Positions 1 through 11,255 are shown, counted from the stretch's first letter. The stretch: 64,000 bases of DNA from Thuidium tamariscinum (GCA_947034885.2 OX344754.2:19610501-19674500); one strand, 5' to 3'. Translations and numbers: made by a program. The notes: generated from the sequence alone by a model not told the origin.

Positions 1-2290
1 AGAAGTGTTGCGGAAGAAAGACGAAGAGATCCGGAAGTGGGAGGATGTGGCCCGGAATCAGACGGATAAAATCCGATAGGCGGAAGATCTGGCCCGGATA
101 GCTGAAGAAGGACAACGAAAGGCGAAAGAGGAGCGGAATGGACTCCAGAGCATGGTGACGTACCTGGAGAGTGATCTCAGTGTCGCCAACGGGAAGATCG
201 TCGAGGCCACCTCCTTGGTCCGGAACCTGCAAGAGTTGGTGGCCCAGCCGGCGGATACGGTGATCAGAACGAAACTGTTTTCCGCCCGGTTGATGATGGA
301 AGGGCACGTCACCGGATCGAAAGTCATCACCATCTTGGTGGATTACCAGGCCAAGATGGAAGGGGTACTGAAGGAGATGAGGGCCTTAATTGGGGCTCTC
401 AATCCGGAGTTGGGGGAAGCACTGTCGAGCTTGCTCAACCAGCAGGTGTTTACGGACTTCAGCCCCGGTGCGCAAGGACGGATGTCAACGGATCGGAAAC
501 TACTCGGAAACTCGCCGGTCGTGAAGAACCCCGGCGAGCTCGAATCGGATCCAAATGCGGCCGGACCGTCCAACACACCTACAGATCCGCAAGAGAAGAG
601 GGCATCACCACGGCTCGACCTGGAGATCCAGATGAAGGCCCTGGCGAATCCGGCCAGGGAGAATCCGGAGAAGTTCGCCCACATGAACGAGCCAGACAGG
701 GTTCCGGGTAAGGATCCGCGCAGCAAGACAGTCATCTTGGATGACTCGGACAGGGAAAATAATCCGCCCCTCACCATCCGTGATGAAGTTAGGGGGCAGG
801 GCGGATTTCAGGGAGTAGAGCATTCAGAAAGCTCCGAGGCGGATTCGGAGGAGACTTCGACGGAAGACAGCGGAATGCCACCGGTTCCGATTCAGAAGAG
901 GCAGACCCGATCCGCCACCAAGAAGGCCCCTCCTCCCAAGGCAGCAACGCGAAGAAGTTCAGTTCCGCCCGTGGGCGCGACATCGAAGCGGGCGCGTAAG
1001 TAGGATAGGTTTGAGTAGTTAGGTAGGCTTTTGAGATTTTGGGACGGAAGTTTCCTGGACGGATTTCCCGGATGTGGGCCCCGATTCGGAACTTTAGGGA
1101 CAACTGACCGAACCTTTCCGGATAATCCGATTGGGCTCCGATTGGTTGTTTCGAATTTTCTTTTGCCTTGTTGGCATTCCGTTTCTGTTTTTAGGCTTTG
1201 ACTTTCATGGTTTTTTTTGGCTTTTAAGGGGCAGGCAAGTTAGTTGGCCTGTCATTCCCTCCTAGTGCATATTCTATTGTATTTTCATTCCCTTCTGTAA
1301 TTTGAGCCGGCGGATGGACATTCTAGTTCTGACTTGCGTTTGAGTCTCTTCTTGGTGTGTTCATTGAAGTGTTGAGAGGCAAGAGGGAAGGGTGAGGAGG
1401 AATCCGGATTCTGAGGCACTTGAAATCCGAACTGAGTGACCAACTTCCGAGGGTTAGGATCTTGAATCGTGAGTTTGAGCGTGGAGCCTTTAATTCACCG
1501 GAACGGTGATCCGGTGTGAGTCCAGGAGTGACGAGGAGGAGGTTCCGGAACCGCAGGGGCGGATTCGTGCGGAGTTAAGCAGCCGCCATAGGAAAGTTCC
1601 GTCCATTGGAAGGTCTGCCAACCACTGAGTCGATCCGAAGAACTAGGAAGATACGTCCTTTCGGGTCTAGGGGTTTTCGAATCTGTCGTTGTAGTAAGGG
1701 CAAGTGAATTAGTCCTGAGTGACCTGCTAACCGGATTGGCCTAGAGCTATCCGGGAAGTTGTGAGGATCCGAATCCGGCCCTAATACAACATCGGATATA
1801 TTTTGGTAGTTTCATGTATTTTTGTTTGAGAGAAGAGAGTGTGAGGTGTACGAGTGGTAAGTCCCTACCCCTCTAAAGATCAAGAGAGGAATCCCTGAGG
1901 GTAAAACAGGGGTATCAAAAACCAATTATTGAGTGACGGAACCGGATTCCGGATTGAGACGGATCCGGGTGAAGGAGAAATCCGGATCCGAGAAAGGAAT
2001 CCGGTAATAGTGGAGAGACGGATTCGGAAAGAAAAGACGGATCCTGAAAAACAGTCTGGAAGATAAGTTGGTATTCCGGATTAAGAGTAGTAACTTGGGG
2101 TGTTTTGATCCGAGAAACCTAGAAACCGGAAAACGCAACTATTAGTAACGTCTGGAATCTCCTGGGACGATATTCCGTGTCATATTATCACGTTTGGGTG
2201 TGATAAAGGTGCTTTCTGCTAGACTGCGCGCAGACAAGGCTGTCGGGTGAGTTCCAAGCAACCCTCATGCTAGGGTTGCTTCCGTCGCGT
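1..2290 (+). mobile_element. LTR-retroelement-like fossil, copy A
   Basis: A coding stretch (from the window edge to 1003) is followed by about 1.2 kb of non-coding DNA. This contains a purine-rich tract near 1228-1240 and ends near 2150-2260 with TCCTGGGACGATATTCC and a GTGTC-rich tail, resembling the downstream end of LTRs in plant Ty3/Gypsy Athila/Tat-type elements. Copy B at 19.2-21.4 kb has the same order: coiled-coil ORF, basic tail, TTAGTTGG block, and TCCTGTGGGAACGATAC near the end. The copies are well diverged, so they are different subfamilies or old insertions. The element is partial and broken; no protease, reverse transcriptase or integrase is in the window. The DNA is unusually rich in CGGAT/TCCGG. 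The Athila/Tat placement is inference; exact ends were not found. Confidence 0.45.
152..1003 (+). CDS. Coiled-coil ORF of LTR-like fossil A
   Basis: About 283 codons (the open region probably began further upstream, outside the window). The first 110 residues are helical and heptad-like; the rest is charged and low in complexity (Pro/Ser/Glu) with acidic runs and a basic Lys/Arg end (SKRARK). The helical block matches copy B over about 45 residues: ILVDYQAKMEGVLKEMRALI here against VLVEFGERMERTLFEIREAL there. No zinc knuckle or enzyme motif is visible, so a gag-like or accessory protein of a retroelement is only a guess. It is treated as part of a fossil element. Confidence 0.4.
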   Translation: MVTYLESDLSVANGKIVEATSLVRNLQELVAQPADTVIRTKLFSARLMMEGHVTGSKVITILVDYQAKMEGVLKEMRALIGALNPELGEALSSLLNQQVFTDFSPGAQGRMSTDRKLLGNSPVVKNPGELESDPNAAGPSNTPTDPQEKRASPRLDLEIQMKALANPARENPEKFAHMNEPDRVPGKDPRSKTVILDDSDRENNPPLTIRDEVRGQGGFQGVEHSESSEADSEETSTEDSGMPPVPIQKRQTRSATKKAPPPKAATRRSSVPPVGATSKRARK

Positions 2291-2812
2291 CACGTCCGTC
2301 CGTCACGATGTCCGTCCGCTGACGTGACGGGGAGCCGAGCGTCCGTCAGGATGAAATTCACGACAGAATCCGCGATAGAGGGTGAAAAATCGTGACAGCG
2401 GTCGTGGACGCCCTCACGGACGACCTCCGTGGATGGCCTGGAAGGACGTGCTCGGTGGACAGTTCCGATGGACGGTCCTGGCTGACTGGACGGCTTGGAT
2501 GGACACTCTGGGTTCTGCGGACGGTCCGGATCCGGTGGACGGTTTTAGGGGACGGCCCTGCTCGCGGGGTATGGACGGCCCTGATGGACAGGACGTCCAG
2601 TGGACGGCCTGGACGGACGCCTCCAAATCGACGGTCTGGGTACGGTCTACGCTTGGGAAGGACGGCTTGGATTGAGAGGAAGGTTGGACGGCCTGGGTTC
2701 GATGGACGGCCTGGCCGTGCCGTCGACGGTCAGGATGGACGGCCTGGGTTCGATGGACGGCCTGGCCGTGCCGTCGACGGACAGGATGGACGGCCTGGGC
2801 ACCGTGGACTGG
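2290..2812. repeat. GGACGG array A1 (no gene attached)
   Basis: GC- and CpG-rich DNA dominated by GGACGG, GACGGCCTGG and CCGTCC in an AT-rich neighbourhood. The part at 2696-2800 has a tandem unit of 51 bp (two nearly identical copies starting at 2696 and 2747). Long open frames across it arise because the period is a multiple of three and are not genes. Unlike seven other arrays here, no TATA-plus-ORF follows on either side; LTR fossil A abuts on the left. Confidence 0.85.
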
Positions 2813-2939
2813 AACTCTTTATTTGTAAGACTTAAAAGTCTGAGTTCATATTCGCAATCAAAATTTTCTCATTAGTCTATGAGGTTTAACCATCTCTCAA
2901 AAAATAATTTCCCATGGTTTTGTATTTTAGGCCTTCCAT

Positions 2940-4250
2940 AGTCTAAATATAATATATATTCTGTATTTAAAAAAAAGGTTTTGGTGGTTTGAATCAAAAA
3001 AAAGGAAATGGTTTGAATGAAAATAACGTTAATGGTTTGGAATTGTGAATAAAAAGTAATGTAAAACTGGTTTTGAAAAAAAATGTGTTAATTGTTCGAA
3101 TAAAAAAATTATGGAAATGGTTTGAATAAAAAAAACGTTAATGGTTTGAAATGTTGAATGAAAAAAAAATATAGAAAGGGTTTGGAAAAAAATGTGTTAA
3201 TGGCTCGACCAAAAAAAATTGGAAATGGGTTGGGAAAAAAATGTGATTAGGGTTTGACTAAAAGAAATATGGAAATGGGTTGAAATGTTGGAAAAACAAA
3301 TTTAGAAATGGTTTGGAGAAAAAATGTGTTAATTGTTTGACTAGAATAAATATGGAAATGGTTTAGGGTAAAAAAATGGCCAAGTTTTGAGTAAAGAAAA
3401 ACGGTAATGGTATAGGGTGTTAGAAAGAAAAATATAGAAATGGTTTGGAAAAAAGATGGGTTAATGGTTCGACTAAAAAAAATATGGAAATGGTTTGAAT
3501 CAAAGAAAAAGAAAAATGAAATGCTTTGAATTAAAAAAAAGTTAATAATTTGAAATGTTGAATACCAAAAAATATAGAAATGGTTTGGAAAAAAAATGTG
3601 TTCATGTTTCGACTAAAAAATATATGAAAATGCTTCGAATAAAAAAAAAAATGGAAATGGGTTGAATAAAAAAAAAGGCAATGGTTTGAAAGGTTGGAAA
3701 AAAACTTATAGAAAGGGTCGTGAAAAAAAATGTGTTAATGGTTTGACTAAAAAAAATATGGAAATAAGTTGGAAAGAAAATGTGTTCAGGGTTTGATTAA
3801 AAATAATATGGAAATGGTTTGAAAAAAAAAACTTTCATGGTTTGAAATGTTGAATAAAAAACATTTAGAAATGGTTTGGAAAAAAAATGTTAATGCCTTA
3901 ATGGTTAAGGCTCAAATTGGAAATAGTTTGAATCAATAAAATGGGAATGCTTTGAATAAAAAAGAACGTTGATGGTTTGAAATGTGGACGACAAAAAAAT
4001 ATAGAAATGGTTTAAAAAAATGTGTTCATGGTTCGACTAATAAAAATATGGAAATGGGTTCAATCTAAAATATGGAAAGGGTTTGAATCTAACAAATGGA
4101 AATGGGTTAGGGTAAAAAAATGGTTATGGTTTGACATGTGGAAAAAAAAAATGTGGAAAAATGCGGTGGGAAAAACTTGGGTTAATGGTTTGATTAAAAA
4201 AATTCGAAATGGTGGGAATCAAAAACAAAAGCATATATACTTGTGGCATA
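2940..4250. repeat. AT-rich minisatellite, orientation 1
   Basis: About 1.3 kb of degenerate short units built from AAAATATGGAAATGGTTTG and AATGTGTTAATGGTT, with poly-A runs between. The same family occurs in reverse complement at 9604-10045, so the RING1 gene and its array lie between oppositely oriented arrays. No coding capacity; not a CRISPR array because units are degenerate and there are no unique spacers. Confidence 0.85.
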
Positions 4251-4255
4251 TGTAA

Positions 4256-4585
4256 AAAATAGAATTTTGGCAATTTTTAAAAGTGAACTTACAAAATCTA
4301 CTTTAAGTGAAAGTATGGCATTGGATTTAAATGAACTTGTTGCACATACATTTCAAGCAAACGTATTGAGTATTCTTTTCATTTGTTCATGGTTAAGTTT
4401 TTAGTTTAAGTGTTTAACAAACAATACAGTTGTACGAGAAAAATGAAAATGCTTCATTGCCCAAAAAATGTACTTTTGCAACATGAGCAACAAACGCTCG
4501 TAAATGGTCGTCATAGCCAAATACTATTTACAATACTAATATACTATACATCCGTCTAATGGCCTAACTCATCACCAGAAGGTAT
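4256..4585. other. Downstream flank of RING1
   Basis: AT-rich, no gene seen. It separates the minisatellite from the 3' end of the RING1 gene and would hold its 3' UTR and polyadenylation region. No clear TTAA element is present here, unlike the 3' flanks of K1, K2, RING2 and G7. Confidence 0.5.
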
Positions 4586-4864
4586 TCAACCTTGTTCTGG
4601 TTCTACAATGCCTCTGCCTATACTATTTCTCAAAAAATCTTGCAATCCTTCTCTAGATTGCAAACTGTTCAACGTAGCCACTACGGTCCGATCATATCGA
4701 TCGTGCAAGTAGGAAGAAATGGTTGACAACATTTGCACCTCATTGAACGTAGTGTCTTCGATGAACCTCATTTGTGCCTCATGATCCATGTCTTGGAGTA
4801 TTCTGATAGGATTTCCACTAGAGTCAAAAACCACATTCTCTGGATGTGGTTGGCGCACGAACTC
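4586..4864 (-). pseudogene. Former C-terminal extension of RING1
   Basis: About 93 further codons continue in the RING1 frame after the TAG at 4865-4867. The junction aligns with RING2: RING1 reads GGHWDLDR-stop-EFVRQP where RING2 reads GGHWSIDHHKFFRFP, so the stop sits where the relative has a His codon and the frame once ran through. The tail (HPENVVFDSSGNPIRI and on) is polar and helical with no known domain. Either the protein is now shortened or the gene is a young pseudogene. Confidence 0.55.
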
Positions 4865-6949
4865 CTATCGGTCCAAGTCCCAATGGCCACCAGCAAGTTG
4901 GCCAAAAAATACTCGCCGCCCTGGATCGCCCGCACTAATCAGCTTCTTGCACACCTCCGTAATCTCCGCATCATCGTTCCACGGAATGTCTTGCATGCTG
5001 CGCACGGCGAGGTGTCTACTGTCATGGCCCCACTTCCACATCCATATCATGTCATTACCCCAACTCCCTCTATTCTCATCGCCAGGCAAGTTCTCTTCGT
5101 TCAACTCGAAGTGTGGGGGCATGTAATCCTCCAACCCAAATTGGACGTACAACCGCCGGTGCAAAGGAGCCTTGCATTGTGCGCACCGCTTTCTTGTGAC
5201 CATGTGCGGAATGAGACATCCGGGGTGGTACATATGTCCACACGTTCCAAGGCAAAATCCACCCTCGGGTCCAAACGGTTCCATGCAAATCGTACACGTC
5301 GTTCCATCCTTCACAAACTCGGGAACTATGGGCCACAGTAAGGGGGCATTGCCTTCTCTATCCACGGGCCCGTATCGATATCTCGCGGTGTTGAATTGGA
5401 AGTCTAGATGCGGATGCCCGTCCCAATCAATGCTTGGATTATCGCGATTTTGGGGCAATGTAACTGGAAACATATCCTCCAGTCGGGCCCACGATGTCAA
5501 GCCAAAATAACGTTGGCTACCATCTCTAAATTCTGCAGCTATTCTCCTGACTTCACGCTGCAGTTGTGCGACCTCGTTCATAGCCAAAGTGCATGCCAAT
5601 CTCATGTTGCTCATGGCAAGCAACTTTTGCTCCCTCGTAGTTGACGTTTGTTGCAACAATCTATCCTTCATGGCATTTACAAATGCCAACTCGTCCTGTA
5701 GTCCCTCCAAAGCCGCTGATACAGTCTCCATGTTGGCCTTGGCCTCATTGCACTCGCCCTCTGCACGCTCCGCTCGTGCTACAAGGGCATCGTATGCCAC
5801 GCGCTCAATGCTTATGAACTCTTGGCCCAATGCATCTGTTGATTGGGTTGCCGCATTTGAACTCTCACCACGAAAATGTGGTGTTGGGAATATACCATGA
5901 GGCCGCACCCGGCGCACCGTCAATGGGTCAGCTGGCTCAATTAGACCATATGTGGCCCGCTCCACGACCTCATCCAATGGTGGAGTGCCATCCGTGCTTT
6001 GGCGACGTTCACGTTCAAGCAAGTCAATGTTACTTGCTAGTAACTTAGCATTCGTTTCCTCCAAAGCCTTCACTTGTGCGTTGTGGGCTTGTACCTCCAT
6101 CTCGTGCCTTCGCTCAGCTTTTGCACCATCCTCACGCAGCTTAATCACCAATGCACGTAATGCCTCTAATTCCCCATTTGCTCCAAATACTTCATTAATT
6201 GTCATGGACGGGGGAATTGGGTGAATGGCGAGTGGCATGGGCTCGCTTGGACCGGCAATGGGCGCCTCCAATTCGGGAGCCACCGGATTTTGTTCGTTGG
6301 CGCCTTGAGGTGCATTGTCGACCTCCATGGGGTCCGCGGCCGCCGCTTCGTCCCCTTGTGCCCCAGCCACTCCTTCGCCTTCCAATTGCACTTCAGGATT
6401 TGGTGGAATTCTACGGCTTTTAGTAGGGAAACGGCCGCCCCGTTGTTTAGCCGGATACGTGTTCCAATCCACGTCCTTGCCCAAAAAAACCTCCGCATAC
6501 GCCATTTGACACAATGCGAGGGTCCCATCCTTCTTCGAGAGGGTCCCCCAAAGTGCCAATGCCACCTCGGTCAACCGCTTCTTGAACGTTGGGTGTACGC
6601 AATACTTGATCAATGCAACGCCAGATCGCACTTGCGTCTCATTTCTCTCCCGTGGAAAATGGCGGTTGATGTGGGCCCAGTCCACGTATCTCTGACATGT
6701 GGTGCGGGTCCATGGCTCAAGCGCCTGTTCCCACCCGTGCCCGGCCAAAACTTCTCCAGTGTTGAAAGTCGCCCAGTCTACAGTGCTCCTGTTCCCACGA
6801 CGCCTCCTGTGTGGGGGTTCACCTTCATGGGTTACCATCTCCTGGTTTTCTACCACTGGGGGGTGATTTCCAGGAACTACCACCTCCTGGTTCTCTACCA
6901 TGGGGGGGTTCTCCACATGTATTACCATCTCTAGTGGGTTTAAGGCCAT
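4865..6949 (-). CDS. RING-H2 protein with N-terminal VDW domain (RING1)
   Basis: The open frame extends to 7078, but the first ATG with a fitting leader is at 6949 (MALNPLEMV), about 200 bp below the TATA box. It encodes about 694 residues. Order: repetitive VENQE/VVPGNHPP N-terminus; a roughly 120-residue domain with GWEQ, CQRYV, FPRER and YAEVFLGKDVDWNTYPA, shared with RING2 and G7; a Pro/Ala/Glu linker; long coiled coils; a RING-H2 finger at about 5180-5296 (CTIC, then CGHMYHPGC, then CAQC); and a C-terminal block with MPP and GGHWDLD. RING-H2 fingers usually recruit E2 enzymes, so an E3 ubiquitin ligase is likely; the substrate is unknown. The frame ends at a TAG that homology suggests is secondary. 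Confidence 0.7.
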   Translation of the reverse strand: MALNPLEMVIHVENPPMVENQEVVVPGNHPPVVENQEMVTHEGEPPHRRRRGNRSTVDWATFNTGEVLAGHGWEQALEPWTRTTCQRYVDWAHINRHFPRERNETQVRSGVALIKYCVHPTFKKRLTEVALALWGTLSKKDGTLALCQMAYAEVFLGKDVDWNTYPAKQRGGRFPTKSRRIPPNPEVQLEGEGVAGAQGDEAAAADPMEVDNAPQGANEQNPVAPELEAPIAGPSEPMPLAIHPIPPSMTINEVFGANGELEALRALVIKLREDGAKAERRHEMEVQAHNAQVKALEETNAKLLASNIDLLERERRQSTDGTPPLDEVVERATYGLIEPADPLTVRRVRPHGIFPTPHFRGESSNAATQSTDALGQEFISIERVAYDALVARAERAEGECNEAKANMETVSAALEGLQDELAFVNAMKDRLLQQTSTTREQKLLAMSNMRLACTLAMNEVAQLQREVRRIAAEFRDGSQRYFGLTSWARLEDMFPVTLPQNRDNPSIDWDGHPHLDFQFNTARYRYGPVDREGNAPLLWPIVPEFVKDGTTCTICMEPFGPEGGFCLGTCGHMYHPGCLIPHMVTRKRCAQCKAPLHRRLYVQFGLEDYMPPHFELNEENLPGDENRGSWGNDMIWMWKWGHDSRHLAVRSMQDIPWNDDAEITEVCKKLISAGDPGRRVFFGQLAGGHWDLDR

Positions 6950-7150
6950 AGTACCTGCACACAATGCCACAACACGGATGTGTATGTACAGATGACTATG
7001 CTCTGCCTCGTGTTGCGTGAGGGCAACTGGAATGTGGCAAAGCAATAGCCAAATGCTTGACTTCCTCCCGAATTGCAATGCAAAGCTTTTTTCAAGCTAG
7101 GACAGAGCAACTCAAGAGAGAAAGCAAGGTTAATTGTGGCTGAATTTGGG

Positions 7151-7160
7151 ATTTATACTC
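7151..7160 (-). promoter_or_regulatory. TATA box of RING1
   Basis: GAGTATAAAT on the minus strand, about 200 bp before the chosen ATG and directly downstream, in gene sense, of the GGACGG array. The same GAGTATAA core lies before hAT2 and G7. Confidence 0.65.
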
Positions 7161-7204
7161 CCCATTACCAAGCCTCGTTAGGAGTGTTAATTTGTGTCTA
7201 ATCA

Positions 7205-7615
7205 CATCGCCATGCACCACCTGGAGCCGTTGATGCGGACGGCCATCGACGGCTGGGGCGTCCAGGGAGCGTCGACGGAGGTTCGGGAGGCCGTCGACAG
7301 CTTCGGGATGACGTCACAGAGGCCGTCCACAGGTCCGGCGCCGTCAACGAGTTCGAAAACACTCATGAGTTCGAAAATCCATAATTACTCCGCCGAATTG
7401 CAAATTCGATGGCCAAAAATGGCTCTTCGTGACGGCCTGCCCGTGGTCTTGGACGGCCACTGTTCCGCTGTGGACAGCTTGCCCGGACAGGTCGACGCTC
7501 CGGCCCGCAGCCAAATTCGTTGCGGACGGCCTGCCCAGGTCCTGGACGGGCCCGTGTTGCTGGACGGTTTTCTGGACGCCCTCCGTCCCCGTGACGGCCT
7601 GCTCAGGGCCTCGAC
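7205..7615. repeat. GGACGG array A2, gene-proximal part
   Basis: CpG-rich repeats of GACGGCC, GTCGACGG and CTGGACGG upstream of RING1. From about 7424 a unit near 68 bp appears (CGTGACGGCCTGCCC then CTGGACGGGCCC then CTGGACGGTTTT), which recurs in direct orientation past the inverted-repeat insertion at 7613-7855. The GGACGG strand is antisense to RING1 here. Confidence 0.85.
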
Positions 7616-7855
7616 GGCCAGGGAGGACTGACCCCTCTATTGCCCCTCCGGTGGGTAAATGTAAAAAATTCCCCCCTAATTTGTGCCGATTAAATTTTAG
7701 ATTTCAACACGTCCCCTAGCTAAATCGAGGTCTCTGATTCCAAATAAGAATTCAGAATTTGCAAAAAAGAATTTGTGTGAAAAATAAAAGACATTCCAGG
7801 GTTTTCTGCAAGGGTAAAAAAGGGGCAATATAGGGGTCAGTCCTCCCTGGCCGTC
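7613..7855. mobile_element. MITE-like inverted-repeat element inside array A2
   Basis: Arms of at least 31 bp at 7616-7646 and 7822-7852 are inverted copies with one mismatch (starting GGCCAGGGAGGACTGACCCC). The AT-rich middle of about 175 bp is unlike the array. The array continues in the same direction on both sides, so this looks like an insertion of a short non-autonomous DNA transposon. Target duplications are unclear because the flanks are themselves repeats. Confidence 0.55.
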
Positions 7856-8010
7856 CTGGACAGGCCCGTCTTCCTGGACGGTTTTAGGGACGCCCTCCGT
7901 CCCCGTGACGGCCTGCCCAGGTCCTGGACGGGCCCGTCTTCCTGGATGGTTTTCTGGACGCTCTCCGTCCCCGTGACGGCCTGCCCAGGTCCTGGACGGG
8001 CCCAATAGGT
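7853..8010. repeat. GGACGG array A2, distal part
   Basis: Two further copies of the 68-bp unit (about 7846-7913 and 7914-7980), nearly identical to those left of the insertion. It is followed at 8019-8025 by TATATAC, which would direct transcription rightward, but no gene follows. Confidence 0.8.
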
Positions 8011-9600
8011 GGGCCCAATATATACTGAATTTCAATTAGGCAGGTGGAATCCAATTAGACAGCCAGGATCCAATTACGCAATTGGTATTCATTTAGGCAG
8101 TTGAGATGCAATAAGCTGTAAGACAGCAGAACTTTAATGTGGGTGAACTGGTGAAGATTGCCAATGCAGTACCTGTATATTGTAATTTTTATTGGAGCTC
8201 AGTGAGTTAACATTCATAGCTTGCATTTCTTTTTAAAAAATTTTGGGATTCATTCATGGTTGTGACAAGTGTGTGACTCATTCAGATCTTGTATTTCTTT
8301 TTAAATTTTTTTGGGATTCATGATTGTGACAAGTGTGTTAGCCATGTATGCATGGTAGGAGGCAAAGATTGCACTTATTTAAATTAAGAGTTGATTTGCC
8401 TTTTTCGTGTATGTCTTTAGATGAAAATATTTTTAGTTTATTTTTCAGTCAAGGAGAAATAGATGAGGAATCTAATACAAGTTGTTTCATATTTTTTGGA
8501 AGAAAAATTGAATTAATTATTAATTTTCAAACACAATTTGTCATAGGACCCTATTTGTGATCAGTAAGCCTTGAAAATCTATACATGCACAGTTTCTAAA
8601 AGAATCTGGTTTGGTGAATAAACTAGTAATGCAACATGTAAAAAATGGTTTGAAATGGTTTCTAAATGTGTCCCTTTCAAAAACTGAAATGAATTCTTCA
8701 ATTAATCATTATTTCAAAACAATTTCACATTTGAAAGAAGGTAGTTTAACAACCATTTTTTATTTTGAATAAAATTAGTAGACACCTATAAGTACACTTA
8801 GTTACGATTGAATCCATTGTAACTCTAAAACCATCCATTCATATAGTAAAAATCAAATCTTAGCATGCTTCAATATAATCCACAATTAGTTTCCTCACAA
8901 TGAGCTTTCCAATTCAGATTTCAGACCCTCCTGTAGTCCTATTAAGCAGATAAAAAAGCCTGCATAGTTTATTAACCTCCGTGTGAGCTTCCTACCATAA
9001 TAGTTGATTTGAGAGCAAGAGGTCCTTGAACTTCTTCATTTTAGATGTTAGAATGGATTTGCAGACTTACTGATACTTGTGTTTTTAAACACAATCGGCT
9101 TATTAAATTCCCTAAGTTTTCCTTATTATATAAATGAATGTGAATATGCTCTTGTGCCTTTAAATTGGTTTTAAATATTGCATTAATTAGGATTGTATAC
9201 TATAGTTTAATTTCTCTATTGTGTGCTTTGTTTTCTTATAAATGGTGAAATATAAATAGTTGTAGCTTTGATTTTTGATTTTCAAACTCTTTAGTGGCAG
9301 ATAGATAGCATATGTTGTGCGTTTCACCATGTTCTTAGTTCATCAAAATCCTTGAAGCTCACATGTTTCCTTGTATACAATGTTTTTGATCTTCTCAATA
9401 TTTTGTAATTATGAAATGTAGAAAAAAAATAGGGTGTTCAAAAATAGTCCTTCAAAGAATTTACAAAAGAAAATAGGGTACTCTAAAATACACTCCGGTA
9501 GCTTTATTTCTACTAATAGGGAGGGAAAAAAACATGAGAAGGACATAAATACCCCCCCATTAAATACCCCATTATCGCACGTGGTTACCAAAAGATAAAG
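8011..9600. other. Gene-free AT-rich interval with short tandem repeats
   Basis: Starts with a TATATAC (8019-8025) below array A2 but no supported ORF. At 8033-8109 lie four units of about 19-20 bp (CAATTAGGCAGGTGGAATC type). At about 8223-8340 a unit near 65 bp is repeated twice (TTTTGGGATTCAT...GTGACAAGTGTGT). Near 9560-9613 a segment with AAATACCCCAT and CACGTGG resembles part of the MITE at 25.2-25.5 kb and ends in a 14-bp palindrome GGGGGTGAACCCCC (9600-9613). Nothing else is recognised. Confidence 0.5.
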
Positions 9601-9603
9601 GGG

Positions 9604-10045
9604 GTGAACCCCCGAGTCTGTTATTCAAACCATTCCCATTTTTTTTATTCAAACCTTTCCCATTTTTTTTATTCAAACCATTCCCATTTTTTTTATTCAA
9701 ACCATTTCCACATTTTTTTCCAAACCGAATCATTTCCATATTTTTTTAGTCGATCCATTAACCCATTTTTTGGTCCAAATCCCTTCTATATATTTTTGCC
9801 CAACACCCGAAACCATTAACGTTTTGCTTTATTCACACCACTTCCATTTTGGGGATTCAAACCTTTTCCCTATTTTTTTTAATTGAACCATTAACACATT
9901 TTTTTCCAACCCATTTCCACATTTTTTTTATTCGAACAGGGCTCGACAATTTCTTTCCAAACCCTTTCTATATTTTTTTGGGGTAACTTTTTTAACCCTT
10001 TGACGTGTATTTTTGGTTCAAACCATTAACACACTTGCGGAATTC
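9604..10045. repeat. AT-rich minisatellite, orientation 2
   Basis: Reverse-complement relative of the array at 2940-4250: units TTATTCAAACCATTCCCATT, then longer ones with CATTAACACATTTTT. The outward end reaches about 10045. With the first array it brackets about 5.4 kb holding RING1, array A2 and the gene-free interval. Confidence 0.8.
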
Positions 10046-10994
10046 TAACTCTTTCTTCTAGGGTTTATCATACACTTCGGCAAAGAGAGGATTAGAGCGG
10101 TTTAGGGTTCCGCAGAAGAGTCTGAATTCTGAAAATTGGTTGGTGCCCACTAACGGAGTCTTGCTTGCCAGTGCCCCCGTCCTAAACTCCTAATTAGTGC
10201 TCGCCATTCACTTATACTTTCATAACTCATAGTTTCATAACTCATAAGTAGAGTACATGACTACATGACCAGAATATTATGCAATATAGTAACATACTAA
10301 TATGTACATGTAGTACTAATCTAATTTCCTAAAAAATACATGCCTAGTCGGATGGCTCCCGAATTTAAAATTGAGAAGTTTAAATCCCTACATATCCGTA
10401 GGGCAACTTCTAAAATTTAGGGTCCATCACTTCAGCCATTCTCGATATGAGATGAAGCACTGGAAGGCAATGTAAAATTTTAGCCGTGTACATTACACAC
10501 TACCCACCAACAAGTTTAGGATCATCCAATTCTGCCATTGAAACAAATTTTGCATAATATAATCAAGCATACCAAATGTGGATTTCACATAAGTCAAATT
10601 CAGTATTTGGTGAATTGTTTCATTCAAAACTCATGGTTTAGCATGATAATTGATTATAAAACATTGGTGATGAATTAGCATTAATTTGCAAAGAGGAGAT
10701 ATGTAGGAAACATCCATATGCACATCTTTCATACCAAAAAACATCCTAGATTCCTAGTAAGTTACAACAATATAATTGGGTTGAAGAATTCAATTAGGCA
10801 TTTTATGTGACCCCATTTTGTAAAATAGATGTATGTACGCTTGAATTAGATTTAGGCAAAGTCATTGTACGGAAATGATTTAAGTTCCTCAAGGAGTTAT
10901 AGTGTGACCATCAAATAGCAAATGCTAATTAAGCCGGATTAAATTATTAAAATTAGCTCCTATTTCCTAAATTTACGGGGGAGAATGAAATTAG

Positions 10995-11060
10995 ATGGAA
11001 AGAGAGGAAGTAGAGCTTTTTGACGACACAACTGAGAACGGATACGCATCAACCGAAGAG
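10995..11060 (+). CDS. Possible first coding exon (22 codons)
   Basis: ATTAGATGG opens a 22-codon acidic peptide beginning MEREEVELFDD and ending STEE, immediately followed by GTATGT, a good splice donor, in phase 0. A comparable small exon with the same start context (ATTAGATGGA), acidic content and phase-0 ending EE lies at 34650-34745. No downstream exon could be assigned. It may belong to a transposon or a decayed gene; a chance ORF is possible. Confidence 0.25.
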
Positions 11061-11255
11061 GTATGTGTTTAGACTAGAACCAATAAGTTTAATCATTTCA
11101 TGTTATTTCTTTTAATTACTTCAAAATTTGCAAAATTAGATTGACGCTAGGAAAACAAAGATCAATTACCGAATACAAATTATAATGCACTTCTTAAGTT
11201 ATTAAATTACTAAACTAGACATTTTACCCTCATTTACGCAAAAGTAAAAAGGAAC

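Noticed and set aside
2382-2875. Long overlapping ORFs in the GGACGG array
   Set aside because: They exist in several frames at once because the 51-bp unit is a multiple of three and lacks stops; no codon pattern or family match.
2940-4250. CRISPR-like array
   Set aside because: Units are degenerate and there are no unique spacers; the genome is eukaryotic.
8348-8560. 70-codon ORF
   Set aside because: AT-rich chance frame with no domain, leader or relatives in the window.
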